DNA from: Mucilaginibacter psychrotolerans
GTDB lineage: Bacteria > Bacteroidota > Bacteroidia > Sphingobacteriales > Sphingobacteriaceae
Assembly: GCF_004519315.1 (NCBI RefSeq)
Contig: NZ_SOZE01000002.1
Location: 124,001 to 188,000 of the forward strand
Length of the DNA stretch: 64,000 bases
Direction of reading: 5' to 3'
Shown: piece after piece, positions 1 through 8,775 of the stretch
How the letters are laid out: every line of letters starts with the position of its first letter
How positions within the stretch are numbered: position 1 is the first letter of the stretch
Notes under the pieces: model-generated
Told to the model about the DNA's origin: nothing
What the model saw: the letters and a program-made list of their open reading frames with translations, nothing else
Databases searched by the model: none
Translations under genes and position numbers: made by a program

Positions 1-1121
1 ATACTGGTAAGTTTGATTACACCAAACCCATCACTAAAACCATTAAACTGGAAACCGGCGCTAAATTCAGCAGCGTAAAAACGGATAACGACCTGCAGGC
101 CCAGATAGTAAGCAACGGCGTGCTGATAAACGATGTAAACCGCACCAACCGCTTTATTTACGATGAGAAAATAAACGCTGGCTACATTAACCTGAACAAG
201 CAGTTCAAAAAAACATCTATTCAGGTAGGTTTGCGCGCAGAGCAAACAAAATCTAACGGCAACCTCATTGGCAGCAGCCCGGTAAACCGCAGCTACCTTA
301 ATTTTTTCCCAAGCGTATTCATCAACCAAACGCTAAATGATAAAAACGAGCTGAATTTTTCGTACAGTCGCCGCATAGATCGCCCGGGCTACGATGACCT
401 TAACCCCTTCATCTACTACCTGGATCCATACACCTATAGCCAGGGCAACGCGTTCTTAAACCCGCAATACACCCAAAATTTCGAGCTGAATTATACTTAC
501 AACCACAATTTGAACGTAAGCCTGGGTTACAGCCTTACTACCGATGTGATTACCGAACTGATATTAACACAAGGCAACAAGTCTTTTGAGACGCATCAGA
601 ACTTAAAAACTCAGAAAAGCTACAATGTCAACGTGAATACACCTTTCACCATCGCCAAATGGTGGACCGGTAACATCAACGTAAACGCGTTTTACCTGGG
701 TTTCAACACCGACTCTACCTCAATAGTGAACTTTAACGACGGGCAATTGGCAGCACAGGGTAAATTAACGCAAACCTTTACCTTCGGTGCTTACCGCTTT
801 GAAGTGCTGGGTGATTACCGTTCGCCGTTAACTTACGGCATTTATAAAATAAAAGCCCGCTACTCTATTGATGCCGGCGTGAGCCACTCGTTTGCCGCCA
901 AAAAACTGAATGTAAAACTAGCTTGCGACGATATCTTCTTCCTGCGCCGCAACGACCTAAGCAGCCATATCGTAAATAATAACTTTGATATTAAGCAACG
1001 AAACGATAGCCGCGTAGTGCGCCTTACGCTCACCTATAACTTTGGCAACAGTGCTATCAAAAGCCGACAGCATCGCACAGGTGCCGATGATGAAAGCAAC
1101 AGGGTGAAGGGGTCGAATTAA
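1..1121 (+). CDS. Outer-membrane beta-barrel (TonB-receptor-like) protein, C-terminal part
   Basis: The frame is open from base 3, so the gene starts before the window; an in-frame GTG at 120 is internal. The visible part is about 370 residues of alternating polar/aromatic strands (for example NFFPSVFINQTLNDKNELNFSYSRRI split over several strands) and closes with a last strand RVVRLTLTYNFGN. It then ends in a charged tail (RTGADDESNRVKG), as is usual in Bacteroidetes outer-membrane barrel proteins of the PF14905 type. Such proteins sit in the outer membrane and resemble TonB-dependent transporters; any plug or carboxypeptidase-like N-terminal domain lies outside the window, so the substrate cannot be inferred. 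Family call is firm, function is not. Confidence 0.85.
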   Translation, partial: TGKFDYTKPITKTIKLETGAKFSSVKTDNDLQAQIVSNGVLINDVNRTNRFIYDEKINAGYINLNKQFKKTSIQVGLRAEQTKSNGNLIGSSPVNRSYLNFFPSVFINQTLNDKNELNFSYSRRIDRPGYDDLNPFIYYLDPYTYSQGNAFLNPQYTQNFELNYTYNHNLNVSLGYSLTTDVITELILTQGNKSFETHQNLKTQKSYNVNVNTPFTIAKWWTGNINVNAFYLGFNTDSTSIVNFNDGQLAAQGKLTQTFTFGAYRFEVLGDYRSPLTYGIYKIKARYSIDAGVSHSFAAKKLNVKLACDDIFFLRRNDLSSHIVNNNFDIKQRNDSRVVRLTLTYNFGNSAIKSRQHRTGADDESNRVKGSN

Positions 1122-1328
1122 ACCCACAACTAGCTGTCCGCTGAACTCCTTTTTAGAAGGGCCGTTTCATTGCCACAACTATTATTACACGGAAAGCCGA
1201 TCTGATAAAACGGATAGGCTTTTCTGCTTATGAGTGTTTTTTGACGTTGAACCCTACCGTTTCCTGGGTAAAGCCTATAAAGAAAGGCTGCCGCCTGAAT
1301 ATTTAATAAGCCTATTTAAATAAACAAA

Positions 1329-1364
1329 GCCCACATTACACTTTTTAATTTGTGTAATGTGGGC
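1329..1364. terminator. Strong hairpin between convergent genes
   Basis: A perfect 13-bp stem (GCCCACATTACAC at 1329-1341 with its complement at 1352-1364) with a 10-nt loop lies between the barrel gene and the convergent M14 peptidase gene, flanked by AAAGC/GCTTT. It can serve both strands as a terminator. A weaker hairpin (AAAGCC...GGCTTT, 1194-1221) lies upstream. The rest of the 1122-1407 gap holds only a 29-codon open stretch (1234-1323) that I do not recognise. Confidence 0.75.
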
Positions 1365-1407
1365 GCTTTAAGCTTTTTAAAACCAATCGATTAAGGGATA
1401 TGGGGAC

Positions 1408-3903
1408 CTACTGCCCCACCATAAACACGGCATTACTAAAGAGTAGCTTGCCATTTTCCCAAAAACTGCGGAACAGGGGGTTATCAGCCATTAAGATAAC
1501 CGAGCCCCGGCCCATGCTTTGCACGCCCAGCAATAAGCCGTTGGCTATCCGTTGCTTAGATTGCGCACCAACGAAACCCGATACATAGGCGTCTTTTTTG
1601 ATGGTGCCCACGTTCCAGCCATCGTCGCCAAGCAACTCGTAAATATCGTCGTTCATTTTCAGCGTGTAGTAAAAGTTGGGCAAGCCAAAACCCAGCGGAT
1701 GCGTATTATCCAAATTCATTTTGAATATGGCACCAGGGATTCCGGTAGATATTGCATCGCGCTCCCGGTTGGCATAGATCCTTACCGCTGCGGCATCTTT
1801 CTTATCGTCTTTTTTGCCTTCTTTCAGCTTAATGCCGAAGTCCTTTTTATCTGCCAGTAACGATGCGGCATTCTCCATCGCTATCAGCCTGCCGCCGTCG
1901 CGTATCCAGGCCATCAATTTATCAGATGGGAAGCCATCATAACGCCCGTCAGGGAAAATCATCACATCGAAATCCGACAGCCTGCTGCGACCAAGATCCT
2001 GATACCTTACCAGGCTGATAGGGTAACCTATCTGCTGTTCAAACAAATGCCAAACCTCACCCATCGCTTCGGAGTTCACGCCATCGCCTGCCATCAGCGC
2101 AACGCGTGGCTGTTTGATGAAATGCACCTCGCTGGAGCCGATGTCGTTACCCTTATCCATAAAACCAGTGGATATTGGCGTAAGCTCGTGACCCAGTTCG
2201 GCGGCGACTTGCGTAACCACCTGGTCAAAGTCTGCACGGTCGTTACCTGCGCGGGTCACCAATACGGATCCTGCCGGGAATTTCTTGCCCGCAATTTCAA
2301 ACGGCGTTTCAGAGTAACGAGCTTTAATACCTTTCTTCATAATGGCTGCCAAAAACCGTACATCCGCTATCGATTGCCAGGATGAGATATAGGCATAAGC
2401 ATGCGTATTTTGTAAGGCGGCTGGTTTTGCAACATTCCAGCTTGCAGTTGCCGGTTTAAGCGATTCTTTTAACCCATACGCACGCAGGCCATACGCATAA
2501 GGTAGCGCCCAGGCGGTAATATCATAAGTGGCCGAATCAGCAATAAATGTGGTGGGTTCCATCAAAACGTTAAGCAATACCGCTTTGGGCTGATAGGCGT
2601 TTATCACCAGATCATTAGCATCCACATTATACGTTTCACTTTTACCGCTGAAGTAATCGTAGCCGGTAACTGTTTTAGTAGACAAGCCGTAGCCGTATTG
2701 TATGCCGTTACGCGCCAGCAATTTCGCCAACTGGTCTACCTTTTCGTTATTGTCGTTCCTAACCACATACGTTTTGTACGCGCCCGGCGGATTGGTCCTG
2801 GCGTTATCGTAAAACTTCTTAAACTCTGTTAATAGCTTAGTGGCATTATCAGACGTGGTTTGAATAGTGCTGATAGCCGTAGAGTGGTGGTGTGCCACGC
2901 GTTGTACCAAGGTTAAAGTATCTCCGCTGCGGGTAACTACTGCCAGGCCGGCGCCAATGCCGCCTTGCTCGTAGGTCATCCCTATCGAACCATTATACAG
3001 CGGGTAGGTATCACCGTACGATGGGTACAGTAAATCGAACACCTGCTTGGTAAAATACATCCAGCCGTTCTTATCAAAATCCTTGGCGTTGTTTTTACCT
3101 ATAGTAACCTGAAAATCGCGTTGCCATTGCGTAATATCTTTATGGTACGGTTCTGCAGCGGGTGCAAAATAATATGGCGCGTTATAACCCTGTTCATGGT
3201 AATCTACATGCACCTCTGGTAACCATTGGTTATAAAGACCAACCCGGTTCTGGGTTTCTTTTTGTGCCTGCCATGACCAGTCGCGGTTCAGATCGAAATA
3301 GTAATGGTTCACCCGGCCACCCGGCCATGGCTCCATGTGTTCGCGCGCGGTTGGCGTTGGGTCGGGCTTCGCGCCTTTAACCGAGTTATAAAAATTCACA
3401 TAGCGATCGCGGCCATCGGGGTTAAGGCATGGGTCTATCACCACCAAAGTGTTCTTCAACCAGTCTTTATTGCGGGTGTTTGCCGGGTCAACCAAATCAA
3501 AGAGCGTCCACATCGCAGCCTCGCTCGAGGCTGGCTCGTTACCGTGTACGTTAAAGCTTAACCATAAAATAACCGGCGCATTGGGCAAATCCGCCTTTCC
3601 GCTTTCTATGCCCGCCAGTTTTAAGTTATTATGGCGAATATCCTCCAGGCGGCCAATGTTCTCGTCCGAAGCAATGAACATGGCCAGTTGTGGCCTTCCC
3701 TCGTTGGTTGTACCAAACTGCTGCAGTTTTACACTTTTTGATGCTGATGCAATATATTTAAAGTACTCCACAATGCGGTAATGCGGCGTAAATTGTTCGC
3801 CGGGCTTATAGCCTAAAAATTGCTCGGGCGATTGTATGGTTTGGGCAATAGCAGCCGTAAAAGACGCAACAGCTACGAAAACGAAGAGTAATCTTTTTAT
3901 CAT
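1408..3903 (-). CDS. M14 family zinc carboxypeptidase, secreted
   Basis: Predicted zinc metallopeptidase of the M14 (carboxypeptidase A-like) family. I place the start at the second Met, at 3903, because it begins a clean signal peptide (MIKRLLFVFVAVASFTAAIAQ, cut after AIAQ); the longer reading adds eight residues that look like leader DNA. About residue 120 (second-Met numbering) is the HxxE zinc motif in NVHGNEPASS, and the third ligand is expected in VHVDYHEQG. YEQGGIGAG later in the domain may supply the catalytic Glu. At 831 residues it is much longer than a minimal M14 enzyme; the C-terminal half looks like the glutamine-amidotransferase-like region seen in large Bacteroidetes members (MIFPDGRYDGF). 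It is divergent from recQ. Export is clear; the substrate is unknown. Confidence 0.85.
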   Translation of the reverse strand: MIKRLLFVFVAVASFTAAIAQTIQSPEQFLGYKPGEQFTPHYRIVEYFKYIASASKSVKLQQFGTTNEGRPQLAMFIASDENIGRLEDIRHNNLKLAGIESGKADLPNAPVILWLSFNVHGNEPASSEAAMWTLFDLVDPANTRNKDWLKNTLVVIDPCLNPDGRDRYVNFYNSVKGAKPDPTPTAREHMEPWPGGRVNHYYFDLNRDWSWQAQKETQNRVGLYNQWLPEVHVDYHEQGYNAPYYFAPAAEPYHKDITQWQRDFQVTIGKNNAKDFDKNGWMYFTKQVFDLLYPSYGDTYPLYNGSIGMTYEQGGIGAGLAVVTRSGDTLTLVQRVAHHHSTAISTIQTTSDNATKLLTEFKKFYDNARTNPPGAYKTYVVRNDNNEKVDQLAKLLARNGIQYGYGLSTKTVTGYDYFSGKSETYNVDANDLVINAYQPKAVLLNVLMEPTTFIADSATYDITAWALPYAYGLRAYGLKESLKPATASWNVAKPAALQNTHAYAYISSWQSIADVRFLAAIMKKGIKARYSETPFEIAGKKFPAGSVLVTRAGNDRADFDQVVTQVAAELGHELTPISTGFMDKGNDIGSSEVHFIKQPRVALMAGDGVNSEAMGEVWHLFEQQIGYPISLVRYQDLGRSRLSDFDVMIFPDGRYDGFPSDKLMAWIRDGGRLIAMENAASLLADKKDFGIKLKEGKKDDKKDAAAVRIYANRERDAISTGIPGAIFKMNLDNTHPLGFGLPNFYYTLKMNDDIYELLGDDGWNVGTIKKDAYVSGFVGAQSKQRIANGLLLGVQSMGRGSVILMADNPLFRSFWENGKLLFSNAVFMVGQ

Positions 3904-3960
3904 ATGATCTAACTTGGGAGGATGCAATGGCTAATATGAGGAATTTTTTTGATGTGCTGA

Positions 3961-4122
3961 TATGCAGATTTCAAATGTGCAGATGAAACAAGTAAATGTT
4001 TGGTTACAAGCTCGAATTTCTAATATTTTTAGCATTTTACATTCAAATTCCATAATTTGCACATCTGAAATCTGCATATTTGCACATCTAAACTTATCTG
4101 CACATTTGAAATTTGCACATCT
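3961..4122. repeat. TGCAGAT-type dispersed repeat, inverted copies before recQ
   Basis: A copy at 3961-3985 (core TTTCAAATGTGCAGAT) is answered by near-complementary copies at 4054-4122 (core ATCTGCACATTTGAAAT). The recQ ATG follows the last copy directly, so the repeat forms the 5' leader of recQ and lies between the two divergent genes. Related units occur at 19866-19878, 20076-20110, 27289-27321 and 27372-27416. Confidence 0.7.
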
Positions 4123-6261
4123 ATGACTCCGTTACAAGCCCTTCAAAAATATTTTGGCTACAGCAACTTCAGGCATTCGCAGGAGGCCATTATACAGCAT
4201 GTGCTCAGCAAGCAGGATGTGATGGTGCTGATGCCCACCGGCGGCGGCAAATCTCTTTGCTACCAACTACCAGCGGTATTATTGAATGGGCTTACCATTG
4301 TGATATCCCCGCTGATTGCGCTGATGAAAGACCAGGTAGATAGCCTTAACCTCAGCGGCATCCCCGCAGCGTTCCTAAACAGCAGCCAGGACCCTGACGA
4401 GCAAAAGGATATCGCTATCCGGTTGAAGAATAATCAACTACGTTTGCTATACGTTGCCCCTGAGCGTTTATTCGGGAAGGATGACCGCCTGATGACCTTC
4501 CTGAAAACACTGGAGGTGGTGCAGATAGCTATCGACGAGGCGCACTGCATATCGCAATGGGGGCACGATTTCCGGCCCGAATACCTCATGCTGGCGGGTT
4601 TAAAGAACGAATTCCCAGGCGTGCCGGTAATCGCTTTGACCGCAACCGCCGATAAACTCACCCAAAAAGACATCCTGGATAAACTGAACCTGCACAAACC
4701 GGCGGTGTTTATCTCCTCGTTCAACCGCGAGAATATTACCTACCGTGTCAATCCAAAAAACAACAGCTTTAACCAGCTCATCAATTTTTTAGGCCAGCGC
4801 AAAGAAGAGTCGGGCATTATCTACTGCCTTTCGCGTAAGTCTACAGAGTTATTAGCGGATAATTTAAAAGACGAGGGCTTTGCTGCCGAGGCATATCATG
4901 CGGGTTTAACCAACGACAAAAAAGCCAAAAATCAGGAAGCATTCCTTCGGGATGATGTAAAGATTATCGTTGCGACGATAGCATTTGGCATGGGTATCAA
5001 TAAATCGAACGTGCGGTATGTGGTGCATATGGATCTGCCCAAAAACATCGAAGGTTATTACCAGGAAACCGGTCGCGCGGGGCGCGACGGCCTCCCATCG
5101 GATGCCCTGTTGCTTTACTCGCCGGGCGATGCTATCAAGCTGCGCAAATTTGCTACCGTGGAGAATAATGCTGAGCAAAGCGCCATTATGCTGAAGAAGC
5201 TGGACGATATGGTTGGTTATTGCCAGCTGCATGCCTGCCGCCGCCAGTACCTAATGCAGTATTTCGATGAGGCCTTCCCCGATACATGCGGCTCCTGCGA
5301 TTACTGCCTGAGCGAATTCGTGAAATTTGATGGCACGCTCATCGCGCAAAAGGCCCTTTCGGCGGTAACACGGCTCAAAGAACGTTTTGGGGTTACGTAT
5401 ATCGTTGATTTCCTGCGCGGGTCACGCAGTGAAAAAATATGGCCCGAGCATAAAGAATTGAAAACTTATGGCGCAGGCGCAGATATCAGCAAAGCCGACT
5501 GGCAGCGTTACCTGCGCGAATTAATTGCTATGGGTTACCTGCGCGTTACCGATGATGCCTATGCATCGCTGAAGCTGACGGCAAAAAGCGAACTGGCATT
5601 AAAGGGCCTGCAGAAGGTAGAGCTCATTTCCTCGCAAACTACCGACGAGAAAGAGATTGCTCCGCTGGATTTCGAGGCTGATTTACTCAACGCCCTGCGC
5701 AAAAAACGCCAGGAGATTGCTGTAATGGAAAACCTGCCTCCTGATATTATTTTATCTGACCCTAGTTTATTGGAAATTGCCACTTACCTACCCCAAAAGC
5801 TGGAGGAATTGCGGCAGATATCCGGCTTCGGCGATATTAAGCTGGCGCGATACGGGCGTGAGTTTTTGGCTTTGGTTACGCAATATTGCACGCAAAAGAA
5901 ACTTGAATCGCGCATTGGCCAGAAAACACCAAAACGCGAGCGCAAACCTAAAAAAGAACAGATATCAGAAACCGCAAAAGCATCGCTGGCATTGTTTAAG
6001 CAAGGGCTTTCGGTAACCGATATTGCGCAGTTACGCAGCCTGGCAGCCACCACTATCGAAGGGCACTTAAGTGTTTTTGTACAAAGCGGAGAACTGGATG
6101 TATTTACGTTTGTTAAAGAGGAGAAGATACCGGCGATAAAAGATGCGGTTGAAAAATATGGCAATGAACGATTGGCGCCGTTGAAAGAGATTTTAGGCGA
6201 GGATTATACCTACGGCGAGATACGGGCAGTAATTGCCTGGCTAAACCGGCAAAGTAAATAA
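4123..6261 (+). CDS. recQ: ATP-dependent DNA helicase RecQ
   Basis: Superfamily 2 3'-5' DNA helicase of recombination and replication repair. In order: Walker A PTGGGKS (38-44), DEAH box (138-141), QETGRAGRDG motif VI (about 314-323), and the RecQ-C-terminal zinc site with Cys372, Cys389, Cys392 and Cys395. These are followed by a winged-helix region, an HRDC domain (about 520-600) and a Lys-rich linker leading to a last helix-turn-helix-like segment (KQGLSVTDIAQLRSLAATTIEG). At 712 residues it is longer than E. coli RecQ because of this C-terminal domain, which is common in Bacteroidetes RecQ. The start is the ATG right after the leader repeat. The DinB-like gene follows by 8 nt, so the two are probably cotranscribed. 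Confidence 0.97.
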   Translation: MTPLQALQKYFGYSNFRHSQEAIIQHVLSKQDVMVLMPTGGGKSLCYQLPAVLLNGLTIVISPLIALMKDQVDSLNLSGIPAAFLNSSQDPDEQKDIAIRLKNNQLRLLYVAPERLFGKDDRLMTFLKTLEVVQIAIDEAHCISQWGHDFRPEYLMLAGLKNEFPGVPVIALTATADKLTQKDILDKLNLHKPAVFISSFNRENITYRVNPKNNSFNQLINFLGQRKEESGIIYCLSRKSTELLADNLKDEGFAAEAYHAGLTNDKKAKNQEAFLRDDVKIIVATIAFGMGINKSNVRYVVHMDLPKNIEGYYQETGRAGRDGLPSDALLLYSPGDAIKLRKFATVENNAEQSAIMLKKLDDMVGYCQLHACRRQYLMQYFDEAFPDTCGSCDYCLSEFVKFDGTLIAQKALSAVTRLKERFGVTYIVDFLRGSRSEKIWPEHKELKTYGAGADISKADWQRYLRELIAMGYLRVTDDAYASLKLTAKSELALKGLQKVELISSQTTDEKEIAPLDFEADLLNALRKKRQEIAVMENLPPDIILSDPSLLEIATYLPQKLEELRQISGFGDIKLARYGREFLALVTQYCTQKKLESRIGQKTPKRERKPKKEQISETAKASLALFKQGLSVTDIAQLRSLAATTIEGHLSVFVQSGELDVFTFVKEEKIPAIKDAVEKYGNERLAPLKEILGEDYTYGEIRAVIAWLNRQSK

Positions 6262-6269
6262 CAATTAAG

Positions 6270-6701
6270 ATGACAGCTGCAAAACTGATTATCCTGAATG
6301 CTGAAGAGGTGCGCCGCCGCAGTATTTTGCTGATGGAGAGCATACCTGCCGATGTGATACACTGGAAGCCCGATGAGGAAGCCATGTCGATCATTGAAAT
6401 GGTGCGACATATGCTGGAGTCGGAATACATCTACAGCATTATCGTACAAAATGGCGGCAATTTAGGCGAGGAATTTGTTTCGCCCTGGGAGGGCAGGCCG
6501 TTTACTACTATCGCAGATGAAATAGCGTTTTCTACAAGCTATCACCAGCAATTTATACAGGGCCTTCGCAATTATTCGGCGCAGGATTTGGCCGGGATAG
6601 AAATCAACCGCGAGGAACGGAACCAACGGCGCAAACTGGGTGATTATTTGCTGCGGATTGCTTATCACGAAAGCGTACACGCCGGCAATTTGCTCTCATA
6701 A
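6270..6701 (+). CDS. DinB family protein
   Basis: A 143-residue four-helix-bundle protein of the DinB/YfiT superfamily. Support comes from the typical N-terminal WKPDEEAMSIIEMVRHM helix with a His at its end, the helix ending in YHQQFIQGL, and the C-terminal RIAYHESVHAGNL helix; the His residues at these three places are the usual metal ligands of the family. Family members are metal-dependent thiol transferases or hydrolases, or are of unknown role. It starts 8 nt after recQ, which suggests cotranscription but not a shared function. Confidence 0.75.
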   Translation: MTAAKLIILNAEEVRRRSILLMESIPADVIHWKPDEEAMSIIEMVRHMLESEYIYSIIVQNGGNLGEEFVSPWEGRPFTTIADEIAFSTSYHQQFIQGLRNYSAQDLAGIEINREERNQRRKLGDYLLRIAYHESVHAGNLLS

Positions 6702-6753
6702 TTAAGAATCCTTAATATTGAACGCCCGGATATCTGGGATTAATATTGCAACC

Positions 6754-8118
6754 ATGGCCACTACAGAAGACATTTACCAACTTTACCTGCAGCACCCTGT
6801 AATCAGTACCGATACGCGTAAAATTGCGCCCGGCAGCCTATTCTTTGCCCTAAAAGGCGATAAGTTTGATGCCAATACCTTTGCCGAAAAAGCGATAGAG
6901 GCGGGTGCTGCATACGCCATTATAGATAACCCGGCATATGCACTTGGCCAAAAATACATTCTGGTAGCCGATGGCTTGACAGCCCTTCAAGAACTCGCCA
7001 CTCATCACCGCAGACAATTGCACATCCCGATTATCGGCCTTACCGGCACCAATGGCAAAACGACCACCAAGGAGCTTATCAACGCGGTATTGTCGCAACG
7101 TTTCAATACACTTGCCACAGAAGGCAACCTCAATAACCACATTGGCGTGCCATTAACCCTGCTTAAAATTACGGCAGAGCACGAAATGGCGGTGATAGAA
7201 ATGGGGGCGAATCACCAACGCGAGATTGCGCTGCTTTGCAGCATTGCCCAACCCTCGCACGGGCTCATTACCAATGTGGGCAAGGCGCACCTGGAAGGTT
7301 TCGGCGGTGTGGAAGGTGTTAAAAAAGGTAAGGGCGAGATGTATGATTATTTAACCCCACAGCCCCCTGAAGGGGATGCTTTTGAAAAGCACAATGGCGT
7401 TGCCTTTATTAATAGCGATGATGCTGTTTTAATGGCTATGAAAGATGAACGCGGGCTTAGCAGCGTAATTTATTACGGTAAGAACGATCATTCGGACAAT
7501 ATCGTAAGCGGCAAGCTGCTGGATAGCTCGCCATTGCTGATTTTGGAGTGGAAAGATAATTTAGAGGGCGGTACCTACACTGTAGCTACCCACTTAACAG
7601 GTGCCTATAACCTGGATAATATTTTGGTGGCTATAGCAGTCGGCTCAACTTTCGGGCTTTCGCCGGAAGAGATAAACGCAGGCGTAGCGGGCTACGAACC
7701 AAAGAACAACCGCTCGCAAATATTGCACACAGCAAACAACACGCTCATCTGTGATTTTTATAACGCCAACCCCAGCAGCATGTTTGTAGCCATCGAAAAT
7801 ATGGATAAGATGCAGAGCGGCCATAAAGTGCTGATATTGGGGGATATGTTCGAAATGGGCGATGAATCAGCTGCGGAACATGCCGCCGTACTCCAGAAAG
7901 CAAGAGAAGCAAATGTGAATGAAAGGATCTTCATCGGGAAAGATTTTGCCTCCGTTTCTCCTACCGCTGATGAGTCACTAACTGCTGATAAGCCAACATT
8001 CTATCTAACCGCCGAAGATGCGATGGTTGGGTTGAAAAGGAACCCTATCACCAATGCTACTGTGCTAATAAAAGGTTCACGCGGGATGGCTTTGGAAAGA
8101 TTGGTGGCCTTGTTTTAA
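6754..8118 (+). CDS. murF: UDP-N-acetylmuramoyl-tripeptide--D-Ala-D-Ala ligase MurF
   Basis: Cytoplasmic ATP-dependent ligase that adds D-Ala-D-Ala to the UDP-MurNAc tripeptide, the last cytoplasmic step of the peptide stem. The start is taken at ATG 6754 (MATTEDIYQLYL) rather than TTG 6718. Features: N-terminal domain with STDTRKIAPGSLFFALKG, the Mur ligase P-loop GTNGKTT (98-104), the central EMGANHQREIA and HLEGFGGVEG motifs, and a C-terminal domain with DFYNANPSS and ILGDMFEMG. The product has 454 residues, normal for MurF. Residues 201-213 (TPQPPEGDAFEKH) are encoded by a palindromic dispersed repeat inserted in frame, and they fall in a surface-type stretch between conserved blocks. Confidence 0.96.
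   Translation: MATTEDIYQLYLQHPVISTDTRKIAPGSLFFALKGDKFDANTFAEKAIEAGAAYAIIDNPAYALGQKYILVADGLTALQELATHHRRQLHIPIIGLTGTNGKTTTKELINAVLSQRFNTLATEGNLNNHIGVPLTLLKITAEHEMAVIEMGANHQREIALLCSIAQPSHGLITNVGKAHLEGFGGVEGVKKGKGEMYDYLTPQPPEGDAFEKHNGVAFINSDDAVLMAMKDERGLSSVIYYGKNDHSDNIVSGKLLDSSPLLILEWKDNLEGGTYTVATHLTGAYNLDNILVAIAVGSTFGLSPEEINAGVAGYEPKNNRSQILHTANNTLICDFYNANPSSMFVAIENMDKMQSGHKVLILGDMFEMGDESAAEHAAVLQKAREANVNERIFIGKDFASVSPTADESLTADKPTFYLTAEDAMVGLKRNPITNATVLIKGSRGMALERLVALF
7351..7391. repeat. In-frame palindromic mini-repeat (PQPPEG), copy 1
   Basis: Inside murF lies CCCCCTGAAGGGG followed by GCTTTTGAAAAGC, two small adjacent palindromes. The same two-hairpin unit recurs at 21514-21553 on the other strand inside a VOC gene. 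Both are read in the same frame and give PQPPEG. Confidence 0.7.
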
Positions 8119-8143
8119 TTAGGGATCTATTTTAATTTTTGAC

Positions 8144-8329
8144 ATGAAAAATATTAAAACCACTGAAACAGACTATATAAACGCATCTCCGGCAATGATA
8201 GCGCGAATTGAACTGGCAGATATAGCTATTGCTGCCGGCAAGGGCATCAAAATAAATATCAACGAATTCTTCAGTAATGGCCCCGTAAGGAGTGAACTAT
8301 TATTGAGTCGTCGAGCACCTCGTAAATAA
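8144..8329 (+). CDS. Small protein of unknown function
   Basis: A 61-residue reading frame that starts with an ATG 25 nt after murF (MKNIKTTETDYINASPAM). Residues 1-44 look like real coding sequence, with an amphipathic helix (ARIELADIAIAAGKGIK). The last 17 residues overlap the 3' end of the convergent toxin gene by 59 nt and are basic and atypical, so the original C-terminus may have been lost by insertion of the toxin/antitoxin pair. I do not recognise the family. Its size and position beside a TA pair are compatible with an orphan antitoxin, but this is a guess. Confidence 0.45.
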   Translation: MKNIKTTETDYINASPAMIARIELADIAIAAGKGIKININEFFSNGPVRSELLLSRRAPRK

Positions 8330-8528
8330 TCCTGTGTTCCAAATTAATCCTCCTCGACCATAACCCAGCCCAATTATATTTTAATTCTTCGGGCTGGCCA
8401 ATACCCGTGAATGGGTTTTCTTGAATTGCCTGAATTAATTGTGTTATTTTTTTCTGCGCCTGGATATTGCCGCTCTTTTTCCAGTAGATAAGGTCGGCTA
8501 ATGCCTTATCCATATACCTTACTTCCAC
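8271..8528 (-). CDS. yoeB: YoeB/Txe family toxin (mRNA interferase)
   Basis: An 85-residue RelE-superfamily toxin, expected to cut mRNA on the ribosome. Diagnostic stretches are the N-terminal DKALADLIYWKKSG, QKKITQLIQAIQENPFTGIG-type core (split here), then EELKYNWAGLWSRRINLEHR and the ending IIVHSLRGHY, which matches the canonical YoeB tail with its C-terminal His-Tyr. The Glu, Arg and His expected in the active site are all present. The gene overlaps the upstream antitoxin gene by 10 nt, the usual TA arrangement, and repression by the antitoxin complex is expected. Intact by sequence. Confidence 0.9.
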   Translation of the reverse strand: MEVRYMDKALADLIYWKKSGNIQAQKKITQLIQAIQENPFTGIGQPEELKYNWAGLWSRRINLEHRIIYEVLDDSIIVHSLRGHY

Positions 8529-8722
8529 AAATCCTCTGTTTTGATTATGGTGCCTTTTCCTTCCCTTGCTTGCTTACGGCTCTCATCAATTTTAGCCATA
8601 AACTCAGCATCGTAAGTCCTATCCAAATCTGGTTCTTCCTCAAAAGGTATTTGCATCGCTTCTAAAACAGCTCTTACCGCCTTTTCCTGTGCTTCAGTTA
8701 TTGGATGTACTGCGTATGTCAT
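8519..8722 (-). CDS. Antitoxin of the YoeB-type pair (DUF2683-like)
   Basis: A 67-residue acidic protein directly upstream of, and overlapping, the toxin gene. The N-terminus (VHPITEAQEKAVRAVLEAM) looks like a DNA-binding/dimerisation part, and the C-terminus IIKTEDLWK is the toxin-contacting tail. It shares IPFEE, a YD..F..KI segment and a final DLWK with the unpaired protein at 55790-55984, so the two belong to one family. The function is inferred from pairing with YoeB. Confidence 0.8.
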   Translation of the reverse strand: MTYAVHPITEAQEKAVRAVLEAMQIPFEEEPDLDRTYDAEFMAKIDESRKQAREGKGTIIKTEDLWK

Positions 8723-8775
8723 GGCTAACGATTTAATACCCTAATCTACGATTAATTTTTTACCTTTAAACTATT

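Noticed and set aside
1234..1323. 29-codon open stretch (VEPYRFLGKAYKERLPPEYL)
   Set aside because: Looks protein-like but has only a GTG start and no recognisable family; could be a gene fragment, too short to call.
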